Position numbers and translations under genes: made by a program. From Ravibacter sp964559125 (lineage in GTDB: Bacteria > Bacteroidota > Bacteroidia > Cytophagales > Spirosomataceae), in the NCBI GenBank assembly GCA_964559125.1, contig CAZLGW010000013.1, positions 76,012 to 140,011 of the forward strand: 64,000 nt of DNA, written 5' to 3'. The notes beneath the pieces were generated by a model. That model had not been told where the DNA came from. It did no database searches and worked only from the letters and a program-made list of their open reading frames with translations. Within the stretch, counting starts at the first letter, position 1. Each line of letters begins with the position of its first letter. Below are positions 25,757 to 32,960 of the stretch, one piece after another.

Positions 25757-25897
25757 ATGCCTATTCATTCAGGTGAACGATTAACTATTAATACAGCGCA
25801 TCACAATCTCCGCAGGAACGCATTCTACAATATAGTAAGCCCCTGCGGGACTAATTCTAACGAGCAGCTGATAATAAGTGATAAGCAGCGATACTAA
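25757..25897 (+). CDS. Possible 46-codon leader ORF
   Basis: ATG 25757 opens 46 codons (begins MPIHSGERLTINTAHH) ending at TAA 25895-25897, between the promoter at 25723-25730 and the DUF2249 gene at 25936. Within it, CCGCAGG (25810-25816) can pair with CCTGCGG (25842-25848). Codon use is unlike the neighbours and I recognise no homology, so this may simply be structured untranslated leader. Confidence 0.2.
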   Translation: MPIHSGERLTINTAHHNLRRNAFYNIVSPCGTNSNEQLIISDKQRY

Positions 25898-25935
25898 GTA
25901 AGTAACGTAATAAGCACATAATACCTGCTACACAT

Positions 25936-26769
25936 ATGAAAATAACCCCCAACACCCGCATCTCACAGCTCATCGAAGCCGATACTGCGGTAATAGAAGT
26001 CCTCGCTTCGGTATCAAAACCGTTCAAGCGACTAAAGAATCCGATCCTGAGAAAAATAATGGCACCCAGGGCGACAATCGCTGAGGCCGCGAAGATGGGC
26101 GGCTGCACTGTAGAAGCGATTATGACTGCGCTACGGCCGCTGGGATTCGAGTATGAGAGCGCCGAACCCGAAAGAGAAGTTGCAGCAATAGCGCCGGAAT
26201 GGCTGTCGGCTGCATCTGAAGAATCGGTTATAAGATTTGATGTCCGCGACATTATCGAGTCGGGGACCGACCCGCTCAGGGAAATTATCAGTGCCTTTAA
26301 GAAGGTCCCGCCGGGAAGGGTCCTGTGTATTATCAATAGTTTCGTGCCGACACCCCTTATTCACCTGTTACGGCAGGAAAAAGCAGAGGATAGTTATGTC
26401 GAGACGGTCTCCGATAAGGAATTTCATACCTATTTTCTTAAAAAACGGGAGGAAGGGCAAAGGCATGAGAATACTTCCGGTGCGGAAAAGAAAGAGAGGA
26501 AAGAATCTGAAGAACCGTTCGAAGAAATCCTCAGCCGTTTTCCCCCGGAAAAAATAAGAGAAACAGACGTGCGGGAGCTCGAAATGCCGCTTCCGATGCA
26601 GAAGATCCTGAAAGAGCTTGAAAGCCTTCCGCCGGACAGCGCCCTGTTTGTACATCATAAGCGTATTCCGGTCTATCTTCTCGAAGAGCTTTCGGGCAAA
26701 GGTTATGAAGTGCACGTAAAGACGATAGATGAACGGAATGTAAAAATGATCCTGTTCAGAGAAGGCTGA
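25936..26769 (+). CDS. DUF1858 plus two DUF2249 domains
   Basis: The 277-residue protein has an N-terminal DUF1858-like segment (ITPNTRISQLIEADTAVIEVLAS... followed by the MAPRATIAEAAKMGGCTVEAIMTAL helices), then a DUF2249 domain (RFDVRDIIESGTDPLREIISAFKKVPPGRVLCIINSF), a charged Glu/Lys-rich linker (about 160-190) and a second DUF2249 domain (DVRELEMPLPMQKILKELESLPPDSALFVHHKRIPVYLLEEL). DUF2249 is TusA-like and recurs in denitrification and NO loci; no reaction is established. First structural gene behind the big palindrome. Confidence 0.82.
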   Translation: MKITPNTRISQLIEADTAVIEVLASVSKPFKRLKNPILRKIMAPRATIAEAAKMGGCTVEAIMTALRPLGFEYESAEPEREVAAIAPEWLSAASEESVIRFDVRDIIESGTDPLREIISAFKKVPPGRVLCIINSFVPTPLIHLLRQEKAEDSYVETVSDKEFHTYFLKKREEGQRHENTSGAEKKERKESEEPFEEILSRFPPEKIRETDVRELEMPLPMQKILKELESLPPDSALFVHHKRIPVYLLEELSGKGYEVHVKTIDERNVKMILFREG

Positions 26770-26800
26770 TCTTCAATAAAATGCAAACCGAAACCATACT

Positions 26801-28084
26801 ATGACCATTACGGGACCGGGAAGAGATACGCCGCCGTCGGCCGTCATTCCCTTTTATGCGGGAGGGGCATTGGCTTTTTTTGTGCTTTGCCTGTTATTAC
26901 TGATCAGTCCGGCGAGCCTGACCACCCACCATTTTAACCCACATCTGCTTTCAATTGTACATATGGCAGCTTTAGGGTGGGGGACAATGATCATTTTCGG
27001 GGCGGCGCATCAGTTGTTGCCTGTCATATTCGAAAGGAATCTTTTTAGTCCGGCAGCGGCAACATTCTGCTTTTACACACTCACAGCGGGTACGGCACTG
27101 CTTGTCTTCTCTTTCAGGGATTTCCGTACAGGGGGGGTAATGATAGGCGGAGGGGGATTGGTTGTTTTGTCGGTATTGATGTATACGGTCAATGTAATCG
27201 CCACGGCATCAATTCATAAGCGTCGCACCCCGGAAGGGCTTTTTATTGTTATCTCAGCATTGTGGCTCTTGCTGACTGTATCCATCGGACTGTTGCTTGC
27301 CGTAAATTTCAGCTACCCTTTTTTCAGTAAGAATCACCTTGAAGTGCTCGTGCTCCACGCCCACGCAGGACTGGCAGGATGGTTTTTGCAGCTGATTACC
27401 GGCGTGAGCGTCCGGCTCGTTCCTATGTTTCTCGTGGCCAGGTCGTCGAAGGGATCCTGGCTGTGGTATGCTTTTGCGCTTCAGAATACCGGCCTGCTCC
27501 TTTTTATGGCCGACGGTTATTTTTCCGGGCCGGTTCGCTGGCGGATGATGATCTATGCGTTACTCGTTGCGGCCGGAATCGCGGCCTGGTTGGGTTATCT
27601 TTACGACGCTTACCAGAAACGGCTGAAAAAGCGTATTGACGTGCAGATGAAGCATACTTTCGTTTCTTTTGCAGCCCTTATTGCAGCAGTATTGCTCATA
27701 CCGGCTGTTTTATATGCAGAAGGCTATCGCTGGGCCATACTTTACGGATCACTGCTGTTTATGGGGTGGGTCACCGGGATCATCCTGGGTAAGACATTCA
27801 AGACGCTGCCCTTTATCGTATGGAATATGCATTACAAAAACCTGACGGGTAAGGTGGCAGTTCCGCTGCCCAAAGATCTTTACAATGAAAGGGTGGTTTT
27901 ATGGCAATACAGGGTTTTCATAACCGCTTCCGGTTTGCTGGCTGCCGGCATTTTGCTGGATAGCCTGGCGATGATCCGGGTAGCCTCCGCCGTATGGCTG
28001 CTGCTGTCGCTCCTTTACCTGTTTAACGTGCTGCAGGTATTGTTTCACCGGGCGAAAGCAAATGACGGAGCCCGGTCCGCCTAA
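26801..28084 (+). CDS. 12-TM NnrS/haem-copper-oxidase-like membrane protein
   Basis: The 427-residue protein is almost entirely hydrophobic, with about 12 helices. Histidines sit in oxidase- or NnrS-like positions: SIVHMAALGWGTMIIFGAAHQLLPVIF in the second helix, and VLHAHAGLAGWFLQLITG midway, where H-x-H recalls the haem ligands of oxidase helix X. There is no accompanying set of CuB ligands, so I do not expect catalysis. NnrS proteins protect cells from NO. Role in NO handling is inferred from motif and context. Follows the DUF2249 gene by 31 bp. Confidence 0.7.
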   Translation: MTITGPGRDTPPSAVIPFYAGGALAFFVLCLLLLISPASLTTHHFNPHLLSIVHMAALGWGTMIIFGAAHQLLPVIFERNLFSPAAATFCFYTLTAGTALLVFSFRDFRTGGVMIGGGGLVVLSVLMYTVNVIATASIHKRRTPEGLFIVISALWLLLTVSIGLLLAVNFSYPFFSKNHLEVLVLHAHAGLAGWFLQLITGVSVRLVPMFLVARSSKGSWLWYAFALQNTGLLLFMADGYFSGPVRWRMMIYALLVAAGIAAWLGYLYDAYQKRLKKRIDVQMKHTFVSFAALIAAVLLIPAVLYAEGYRWAILYGSLLFMGWVTGIILGKTFKTLPFIVWNMHYKNLTGKVAVPLPKDLYNERVVLWQYRVFITASGLLAAGILLDSLAMIRVASAVWLLLSLLYLFNVLQVLFHRAKANDGARSA

Positions 28085-28105
28085 AAACTTTATAATTCTA
28101 TTCCT

Positions 28106-28432
28106 ATGAATCAGTCAGAAACATCCGCTCATCCGGCCGAAAAAGAAAAGGCTATCAACGCACTATATAAAGTAATAGACCCCGAGCTTTTCGTGAACGT
28201 CGTAGATCTGGGGCTTATTTACGAGGTGACATTTATCCCTGACAACAGCATTCACGTGCTGATGACTTTATCGACCCCGCACTGCCCTATGGGGGAAGCT
28301 ATTACCAATGGGGTCAGGAATGCCCTGGAAATTGCTTTTCCCGATCGTGAAGTACGGATAGACCTGACGTTCGATCCGCTTTGGAACTTCGAAATGTTAT
28401 CGGAGGAGGGAAAACGGCAGCTCGGGATGTAA
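28106..28432 (+). CDS. MIP18/DUF59 family iron-sulfur assembly protein (SufT-like)
   Basis: The 108-residue protein has the DUF59 core: ALYKVIDPELFVNVVDLGLIYEV, then LMTLSTPHCPMGEAI with the single conserved cysteine, and VRIDLTFDPLWNFEMLSEEGKRQLGM. The family helps mature Fe-S proteins. In an NO locus it would help rebuild damaged clusters, together with RIC at 33437. It lies 21 bp after the membrane protein, on the same transcript. Confidence 0.88.
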   Translation: MNQSETSAHPAEKEKAINALYKVIDPELFVNVVDLGLIYEVTFIPDNSIHVLMTLSTPHCPMGEAITNGVRNALEIAFPDREVRIDLTFDPLWNFEMLSEEGKRQLGM

Positions 28433-28447
28433 AGAAGTATAAAAAAT

Positions 28448-28494
28448 AAATAAAAGATATTTATCTCTTTTATTATTGGCTTTCACTATATTTG
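28448..28494 (+). promoter_or_regulatory. Degenerate copy of the 25.7-kb palindrome, plus the rrf2 promoter
   Basis: AAATAAAAGATA at 28448-28459 is identical to the left arm of the palindrome at 25679-25712, and TTTATCT at 28460-28466 matches its right arm; two central bases are missing and one base is inserted later. AGATATTTATCT (28455-28466) is itself palindromic. TATATTTG at 28487-28494 is an exact -7 element 20 bp before the ATG, so the site overlaps the -33 region, as expected for autorepression by the Rrf2 protein. Confidence 0.65.
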
Positions 28495-28513
28495 TACCGA
28501 AAAAAATGGTGTT

Positions 28514-28945
28514 ATGTTTTCCAAAACTTGCGAATATGCGATCAGGGCTATGATATTCATCGCTCAGAAAACGAGGGAAGGCGATAGGATCGGGATCAAA
28601 GATATTGCCAAAGGGATAGATTCCCCTGAACATTTCATTGCCAAAATACTCCAGGAGTTGAGCCGTAAAGGAATTGTCCAGTCGGCCAAAGGGCCTAACG
28701 GAGGATTTTACCTTGACAATATTTCGATGAATCGCTCACTGGCTGATATCGTGCGGGCGGTAGATGGCGATAAAATATTCCGGGGGTGTGGCCTGGGTTT
28801 ACGGCAATGCTCCGAGGCACAGCCTTGTCCTATTCACCACGAGTTCAAAAAGATACGTCTTGGCCTCTTCGAAATGCTGGATAATTCTAAAGTCGGAGCT
28901 TTTACGGATGCCCTGGAAAGTAGCCTGGCGTTTTTGAAACGATGA
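28514..28945 (+). CDS. Rrf2-family regulator, NsrR-like
   Basis: The 143-residue protein has an N-terminal winged helix (CEYAIRAMIFIA, then GIKDIAKGIDSPEHFIAKILQELSRKGIVQSAKGPNGGFYL) and three cysteines at 92, 99 and 105 in FRGCGLGLRQCSEAQPC. The C-x6-C-x5-C spacing lies between that of IscR (x5, x5) and NsrR (about x5 to x7, x5), so it should bind an Fe-S cluster that NO can disrupt. Operator-like sequences lie upstream of it and of two neighbouring units. I infer that it represses the NO genes. Confidence 0.88.
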   Translation: MFSKTCEYAIRAMIFIAQKTREGDRIGIKDIAKGIDSPEHFIAKILQELSRKGIVQSAKGPNGGFYLDNISMNRSLADIVRAVDGDKIFRGCGLGLRQCSEAQPCPIHHEFKKIRLGLFEMLDNSKVGAFTDALESSLAFLKR

Positions 28946-28957
28946 TTTTTCGGCTGT

Positions 28958-28974
28958 CAGCTGTCAGAAATCAG
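28958..28974. repeat. 17-bp inverted repeat, left copy (flanks the oxidase gene)
   Basis: CAGCTGTCAGAAATCAG here is the exact reverse complement of 31237-31253. It sits in a tract of short CTGTCAG/CGTCAGC repeats between the Rrf2 and oxidase genes. Confidence 0.6.
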
Positions 28975-29056
28975 CCGTCAGCCCGCGTGCGGTACAGCGG
29001 TGAGGCATAACAAACAGCAGTACCGCGTTTACGAGTCAATGAAAGGCTCTTTTTTT

Positions 29057-29075
29057 AAGATAAATAAAGATAAAA
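29057..29075 (+). promoter_or_regulatory. Tandem AAGATAAA half-sites before the oxidase gene
   Basis: AAGATAAAT (29057-29065) and AAGATAAAA (29067-29075) repeat the half-site of the 25.7-kb palindrome 10 bp apart, in direct orientation. Their position favours an oxidase start downstream at 29111. No exact -7 element is seen after them, so they may work from a nearby non-consensus promoter. Confidence 0.4.
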
Positions 29076-29110
29076 AGGTATTAATATCCTGTAATATAAA
29101 ATCGCCGCAA

Positions 29111-31240
29111 ATGCATCGGAATATAATTGGTTTGGTAGTTTCGGCTCGGGCCCATTTACCTGCGGGGCTTTCACTGCGATTGGAAGAAGTGGTAATAGGA
29201 GGGCTGGCATTGTCGGTAGTGATAATGGCCGTTTTGTTGTTTTGGGTGACTGTTGCACTCAGGAAGAAGATCGTTTCCGGAAGTCCATTTTATGGTAACA
29301 GGGAGGAGGGAGCCGGAGAAAGGGTAAAGGAGCATATTCTTAAGCTGAACAGTTTCCAGATCGGGGAATTGCTGAAATACCGATCAGAACTTTTTAAATC
29401 GCGCCTGGTAGTAACTCTTATTACTGGCTTCACTGGTATTTTCTGGAGCAATAGCGCCGATGCCCAGACCCCGGTTAAGAGTGACGGGAGCTCGCTTTTG
29501 GGCGAAGCCGGGATCATCATTACACTGATACTGGTTCTTTTGCCTGTTCTAGCAGGGCTGATCCTGCTTTATTTCAGGATCAGGAAAATCATGGTCCGCC
29601 AGAATGAGCAGCTTTTGTCGGAAGAGGCAGGAAGTCTTGCAGCTTACCTGGATTCACTGAAAGCGGAAGATGTGGCTACGCTTGAGAAGCGGAAGGCGGC
29701 GCTGGATTATGCACTTACGCACAGGGAGTTATCGGGAGATGAGCCTGCGGAAGATACGAGAGGATTGTTGACCGTTAATTCCGCGTCCGGCCTGCCTATC
29801 GTTGCGGTTAAGAAAAAAGCACTGCCCCGCCCTCATATAGACCCGGCTCTATCCAGGCTGGTGATCGCCTACCTTGCCTGTGCCACCGGCTGGCTTTTGT
29901 TCGGCACGAGCGTCGGCGAGTATGTCGGCATCAAATTTGTAGCGCCCGATATCGATCAGGCAAGCTGGCTGAGCTTCGGCAGGCTGCGGCCGGTTCATAC
30001 CAATTCGGTTTTCTGGGGGTGGGCATCGCTGGGTATGCTGGGGTTAGGCTATTATATAGTGCCGCGGGTCAGCAATGTCAGGCTGGCGAGCATCCGGTGG
30101 GGGTGGTATGCCCTGTACCTGATCAACGCTTCCGTGCTGATCGGGACGGTCTGCCTGATGGTCGGCATCAACAACGGAGGAGGAGAATACAGGGAATATG
30201 TTTGGCCGGTTATGCTGCTGTTCGGGATAGGGCTGGCTCTTTCGCTTGTCAATTTCCTGAAAACCATTGCTGCCCGCAAGACCCGGGAGATCTATATCTC
30301 GAATTGGTATATGGTGTCGGCCATCATATTTACGATTGTGATCGCCCTGGTCGCCTATATCCCGTCGTGGCAGGACGGCCTGGGAGAAACCATCGTTCAG
30401 GGGTATTATATGCACCAGGGGGTAGGGATGTGGTTTATGCTGTTTACCCTGGGTATCGTGTATTACTTTTTACCGCAGCAGTTAAACAAGCCTATCTACT
30501 CCTATAGCCTGGGGATCCTGGCTTTCTGGACTCAGATCCTCTTTTATACGCTTATAGGCACCCACCACTTTGTATTCAGCGCTATCCCATGGTGGCTTCA
30601 GACAGTAGCTATAGTCGGCAGCGCAGGTATGGCAATCCCGGTGGTGGCGGGTACGACCAATTTCCTGATGACCTTCAAGGGGGCCTGGCATAAGGTGCAG
30701 GACAGCTATACCCTTCCGTTTTTCCTGGTAGGGATCGTCTTCTACTTCACCGGGTCTATGCAGGGCACGGCCGAGGCTTTCCGGTTTACCAACCTGCTAT
30801 GGCATTTCACAGACTTTACCGTAGCACATTCCCATCTCACGATGTACGGCATCATCTGCTTCTTTCTATGGGCAGCCATCTATGCGGTGGTGCCCCGGCT
30901 GACAGGCAGGGAGGCGCCCCAGATCACGGTGGGAGCCCATTTCTGGCTGGCATTGATCGGGCTCATGTTCTATTCCATACCCCTCATGTATGGCGGAACG
31001 CTGAAAGGGCTGATGTGGATGGAAGGAAAGCCCTTCATTGAGAGCGTATCGGTCATGATACCCTACTGGCTTTGGAGGGCCATAGGCGGGAGCCTGATGT
31101 GGTTGTCGCATATCTTTTTCGCCTATAATATGTACAGGATGATCGTGGCCCGCCCTGCTCCCGATGTCAGGGAGCTGGCGATAAAAAAACTGGCTGACGA
31201 GGCAAAAGGCGTAAGGCATGAGGGGGGCACTGATTTCTGA
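29111..31240 (+). CDS. cbb3-like haem-copper oxidase/NO reductase-type subunit I with N-terminal extension
   Basis: Numbered from ATG 29111 (709 residues). A 240-residue extension with three hydrophobic segments precedes a 12-helix core. The core keeps H296 (PVHTN), the CcoN-type EYREYVWP calcium-site glutamates, CuB ligands H435 and H485/H486, and Y479, at the 44-residue spacing of the cross-linked Tyr of cbb3 oxidases. The helix X motif VAHSHLTMYG (H573, H575), however, reads like NorB (AHGHxxFYG) rather than CcoN (GHVHSGALGW). The glutamate NorB places four residues after its CuB His is absent. Likely reduces O2, possibly NO. Frame is open to GTG 29000; ATG 29039 is another option. Confidence 0.85.
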   Translation: MHRNIIGLVVSARAHLPAGLSLRLEEVVIGGLALSVVIMAVLLFWVTVALRKKIVSGSPFYGNREEGAGERVKEHILKLNSFQIGELLKYRSELFKSRLVVTLITGFTGIFWSNSADAQTPVKSDGSSLLGEAGIIITLILVLLPVLAGLILLYFRIRKIMVRQNEQLLSEEAGSLAAYLDSLKAEDVATLEKRKAALDYALTHRELSGDEPAEDTRGLLTVNSASGLPIVAVKKKALPRPHIDPALSRLVIAYLACATGWLLFGTSVGEYVGIKFVAPDIDQASWLSFGRLRPVHTNSVFWGWASLGMLGLGYYIVPRVSNVRLASIRWGWYALYLINASVLIGTVCLMVGINNGGGEYREYVWPVMLLFGIGLALSLVNFLKTIAARKTREIYISNWYMVSAIIFTIVIALVAYIPSWQDGLGETIVQGYYMHQGVGMWFMLFTLGIVYYFLPQQLNKPIYSYSLGILAFWTQILFYTLIGTHHFVFSAIPWWLQTVAIVGSAGMAIPVVAGTTNFLMTFKGAWHKVQDSYTLPFFLVGIVFYFTGSMQGTAEAFRFTNLLWHFTDFTVAHSHLTMYGIICFFLWAAIYAVVPRLTGREAPQITVGAHFWLALIGLMFYSIPLMYGGTLKGLMWMEGKPFIESVSVMIPYWLWRAIGGSLMWLSHIFFAYNMYRMIVARPAPDVRELAIKKLADEAKGVRHEGGTDF

Positions 31241-31253
31241 TTTCTGACAGCTG
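31237..31253. repeat. 17-bp inverted repeat, right copy
   Basis: CTGATTTCTGACAGCTG overlaps the stop codon of the oxidase gene (31238-31240) and is the exact reverse complement of 28958-28974, 2.26 kb upstream. Confidence 0.6.
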
Positions 31254-31268
31254 ATAGCTTTTATAAAA

Positions 31269-32279
31269 ATGAAAATATTCAATGATCACCGATATCTGTT
31301 CGGAAGTGCCACAGCAATGTTTGTGGGGTTAACGATGCTGGTGGCCATTATGCCGGCAATTCACAACCAGAAGAATAACAAGCCGCTGCCAGGAGCACAG
31401 GAGCTTAGTCCTGAAGCGGAGCGCGGTAAGGCGTCTTTTATCGCCAACGGATGCGTGGCCTGCCATACGCAGCAGGTCAGGAATGTCGACATGGACAGGA
31501 ATTGGGGGAACCGGCCGGGGGTTGCAGCAGATTATGCCGGGATCACACGGACGGATTTCTGGCGTAACACAGCGACGTTGATGGGGACGGAGAGAACCGG
31601 CCCCGATCTGACAGATATAGGCAACAGGCAGCCGTCGGTGGACTGGAACCTGGTCCACCTGTTCAACCCGCGTATCGTCGTAAAGGAATCTGTGATGCCC
31701 GCTTACCCATGGCTTTTTGTACTCAAAGACGAGCCAGAGGAATCTGACGTAGTGGTGAACCTGCCGGAAGAATACCTGAAGGGAAGAAAGGGTAAGGTAG
31801 TTGCAGGCAGGGAAGCGCTCGACCTGGTAGCCTATCTTCAGTCGTTGAAACAGGTTCCTCTGCCGGACGGTAGCGAGGCTCCGGGATTCCTTTATGAGAG
31901 AAGAAAAGAAGACCCGAAAGAGGGTGGCGCAGCTCCGGACGGCCCCGACGGTAAGGCCTTGTACGTAGCCAACTGCCAGGCCTGTCACCAGGAAAACGGC
32001 GAAGGACTACCGGGCGCTTTTCCGCCGCTTAAAGGAAGCGCAATCGTAACGGGCGATAACCTGCAGCTTTATGTGGATATCATTATGAACGGCTTCGACT
32101 CACGACCCGAATATGCCGCTATGGCACCTGTAGGAGCAAACCTGGGATGGACCGCCGATGAAGTAGCAGCAGTGATCAATTACGAAAGAAGCAGTTGGGG
32201 GAATAACGGACCCAAAGTGACACGTGAAGAAGTGGAGGAAGTAATGAAGTTTATTGACGAGAAAATCGCACAGCAATGA
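31269..32279 (+). CDS. Fused CcoO-CcoP-like dihaem cytochrome c subunit
   Basis: The 336-residue protein has one N-terminal membrane anchor, then a CcoO/FixO-like domain with haem motif CVACH (followed by TQQVRN as in CcoO), TGPDLTDIGNR and a methionine ligand in SVMPAYPW. A second cytochrome c domain has CQACH near residue 235 and a Met in YAAMAPVG. In standard cbb3 oxidases these are separate proteins, and CcoP has two haems; here one domain is joined to CcoO. It passes electrons to the subunit I at 29111. It overlaps the next gene by 4 bp. Confidence 0.87.
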   Translation: MKIFNDHRYLFGSATAMFVGLTMLVAIMPAIHNQKNNKPLPGAQELSPEAERGKASFIANGCVACHTQQVRNVDMDRNWGNRPGVAADYAGITRTDFWRNTATLMGTERTGPDLTDIGNRQPSVDWNLVHLFNPRIVVKESVMPAYPWLFVLKDEPEESDVVVNLPEEYLKGRKGKVVAGREALDLVAYLQSLKQVPLPDGSEAPGFLYERRKEDPKEGGAAPDGPDGKALYVANCQACHQENGEGLPGAFPPLKGSAIVTGDNLQLYVDIIMNGFDSRPEYAAMAPVGANLGWTADEVAAVINYERSSWGNNGPKVTREEVEEVMKFIDEKIAQQ

Positions 32280-32539
32280 GCAACATAACACGGTTTGCAA
32301 CCATACTTTTCCTGTTATCGGGAGGCCTCGCGGCGGCCTGTCCGGTGTGTGACAGAAATCAGTCCGGGATATTGAAGGGGATCGCCCACGGAGCCGGAGC
32401 GGAAAGCCGCTGGGATTACCTGATCGTCGGATCAGTAGCCGTCATTGTAGCCATTACCCTGTTTTTTACAGTTAAATGGCTCATAAAGCCCGGGGAGACT
32501 TCGGGAGAACACATCAAGCGAATGATATTAAGCGACTAG
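32276..32539 (+). CDS. Small secreted-anchor protein with a CPVC motif
   Basis: The 87-residue protein has a signal-like hydrophobic start ending in AAACPVCDRNQSG, a polar stretch, one further membrane helix (about 47-67) and a short basic tail. The CPVC pair just after the first hydrophobic segment would face the periplasm and could bind copper or haem, or act in dithiol exchange. It overlaps the cytochrome gene (ATGA) and is therefore coupled to it. Possibly an assembly factor or small subunit for the oxidase. No family recognised. Confidence 0.65.
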   Translation: MSNITRFATILFLLSGGLAAACPVCDRNQSGILKGIAHGAGAESRWDYLIVGSVAVIVAITLFFTVKWLIKPGETSGEHIKRMILSD

Positions 32540-32543
32540 TGAT

Positions 32544-32948
32544 ATGACTGATAAAAGCACCGTTTTCATTTTTATCGACGACGAAAGCAGGCCGATTGCA
32601 GAGTTGAAGTCGCCGGTAAGCTTTGAGCTCGACACCCGTAAGTTGACCGACGGGGAGCATACGCTCAGGATTGTGAGCAAAGACCCTTCCGGAAAAGAAG
32701 GGATCCGGAAAATACCGTTTGTGGTACGCAACGGCCCGGCGATCGCGGTCGAAGGAATTACAGAAAATGCAGTAGTCGACGGAGTGCTGCCGCTGATGAT
32801 CAATGCTTATGGTAAAGGCGATCAGAAAGAATTCCTCATCGAAGGCAGCGAAACGCCGCAAAGCATTCCGGCCTGGGTCTGGATCCTGATTATAGGGTTT
32901 ACCGGATGGGCCATGTACTACCTGTTCAGATACTTTTCTTACCCCTGA
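32544..32948 (+). CDS. Ig-like periplasmic-type domain with C-terminal membrane anchor
   Basis: The 134-residue protein has no signal peptide. Its body is beta-rich, with KLTDGEHTLRIVSKDPSGKEGIRKIPFVVRNGP resembling an Ig-like or Y_Y_Y sandwich, and it ends in one helix (AWVWILIIGFTGWAMYYLFRYF) reminiscent of the N-terminal anchor of CcoP. Tail-anchored topology would put the domain in the cytoplasm unless it is inverted. It lies between the oxidase genes and the truncated haemoglobin, 4 bp after the CPVC protein. Function unknown. Confidence 0.6.
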   Translation: MTDKSTVFIFIDDESRPIAELKSPVSFELDTRKLTDGEHTLRIVSKDPSGKEGIRKIPFVVRNGPAIAVEGITENAVVDGVLPLMINAYGKGDQKEFLIEGSETPQSIPAWVWILIIGFTGWAMYYLFRYFSYP

Positions 32949-32960
32949 AAACTATTTACA

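Noticed and set aside
29111..31240. Calling this gene a canonical cytochrome c-dependent NorB
   Set aside because: It keeps the cross-linked Tyr and CuB spacing of cbb3 oxidases and lacks the Glu that NorB places four residues after its CuB His, so a simple norB label is not supported.
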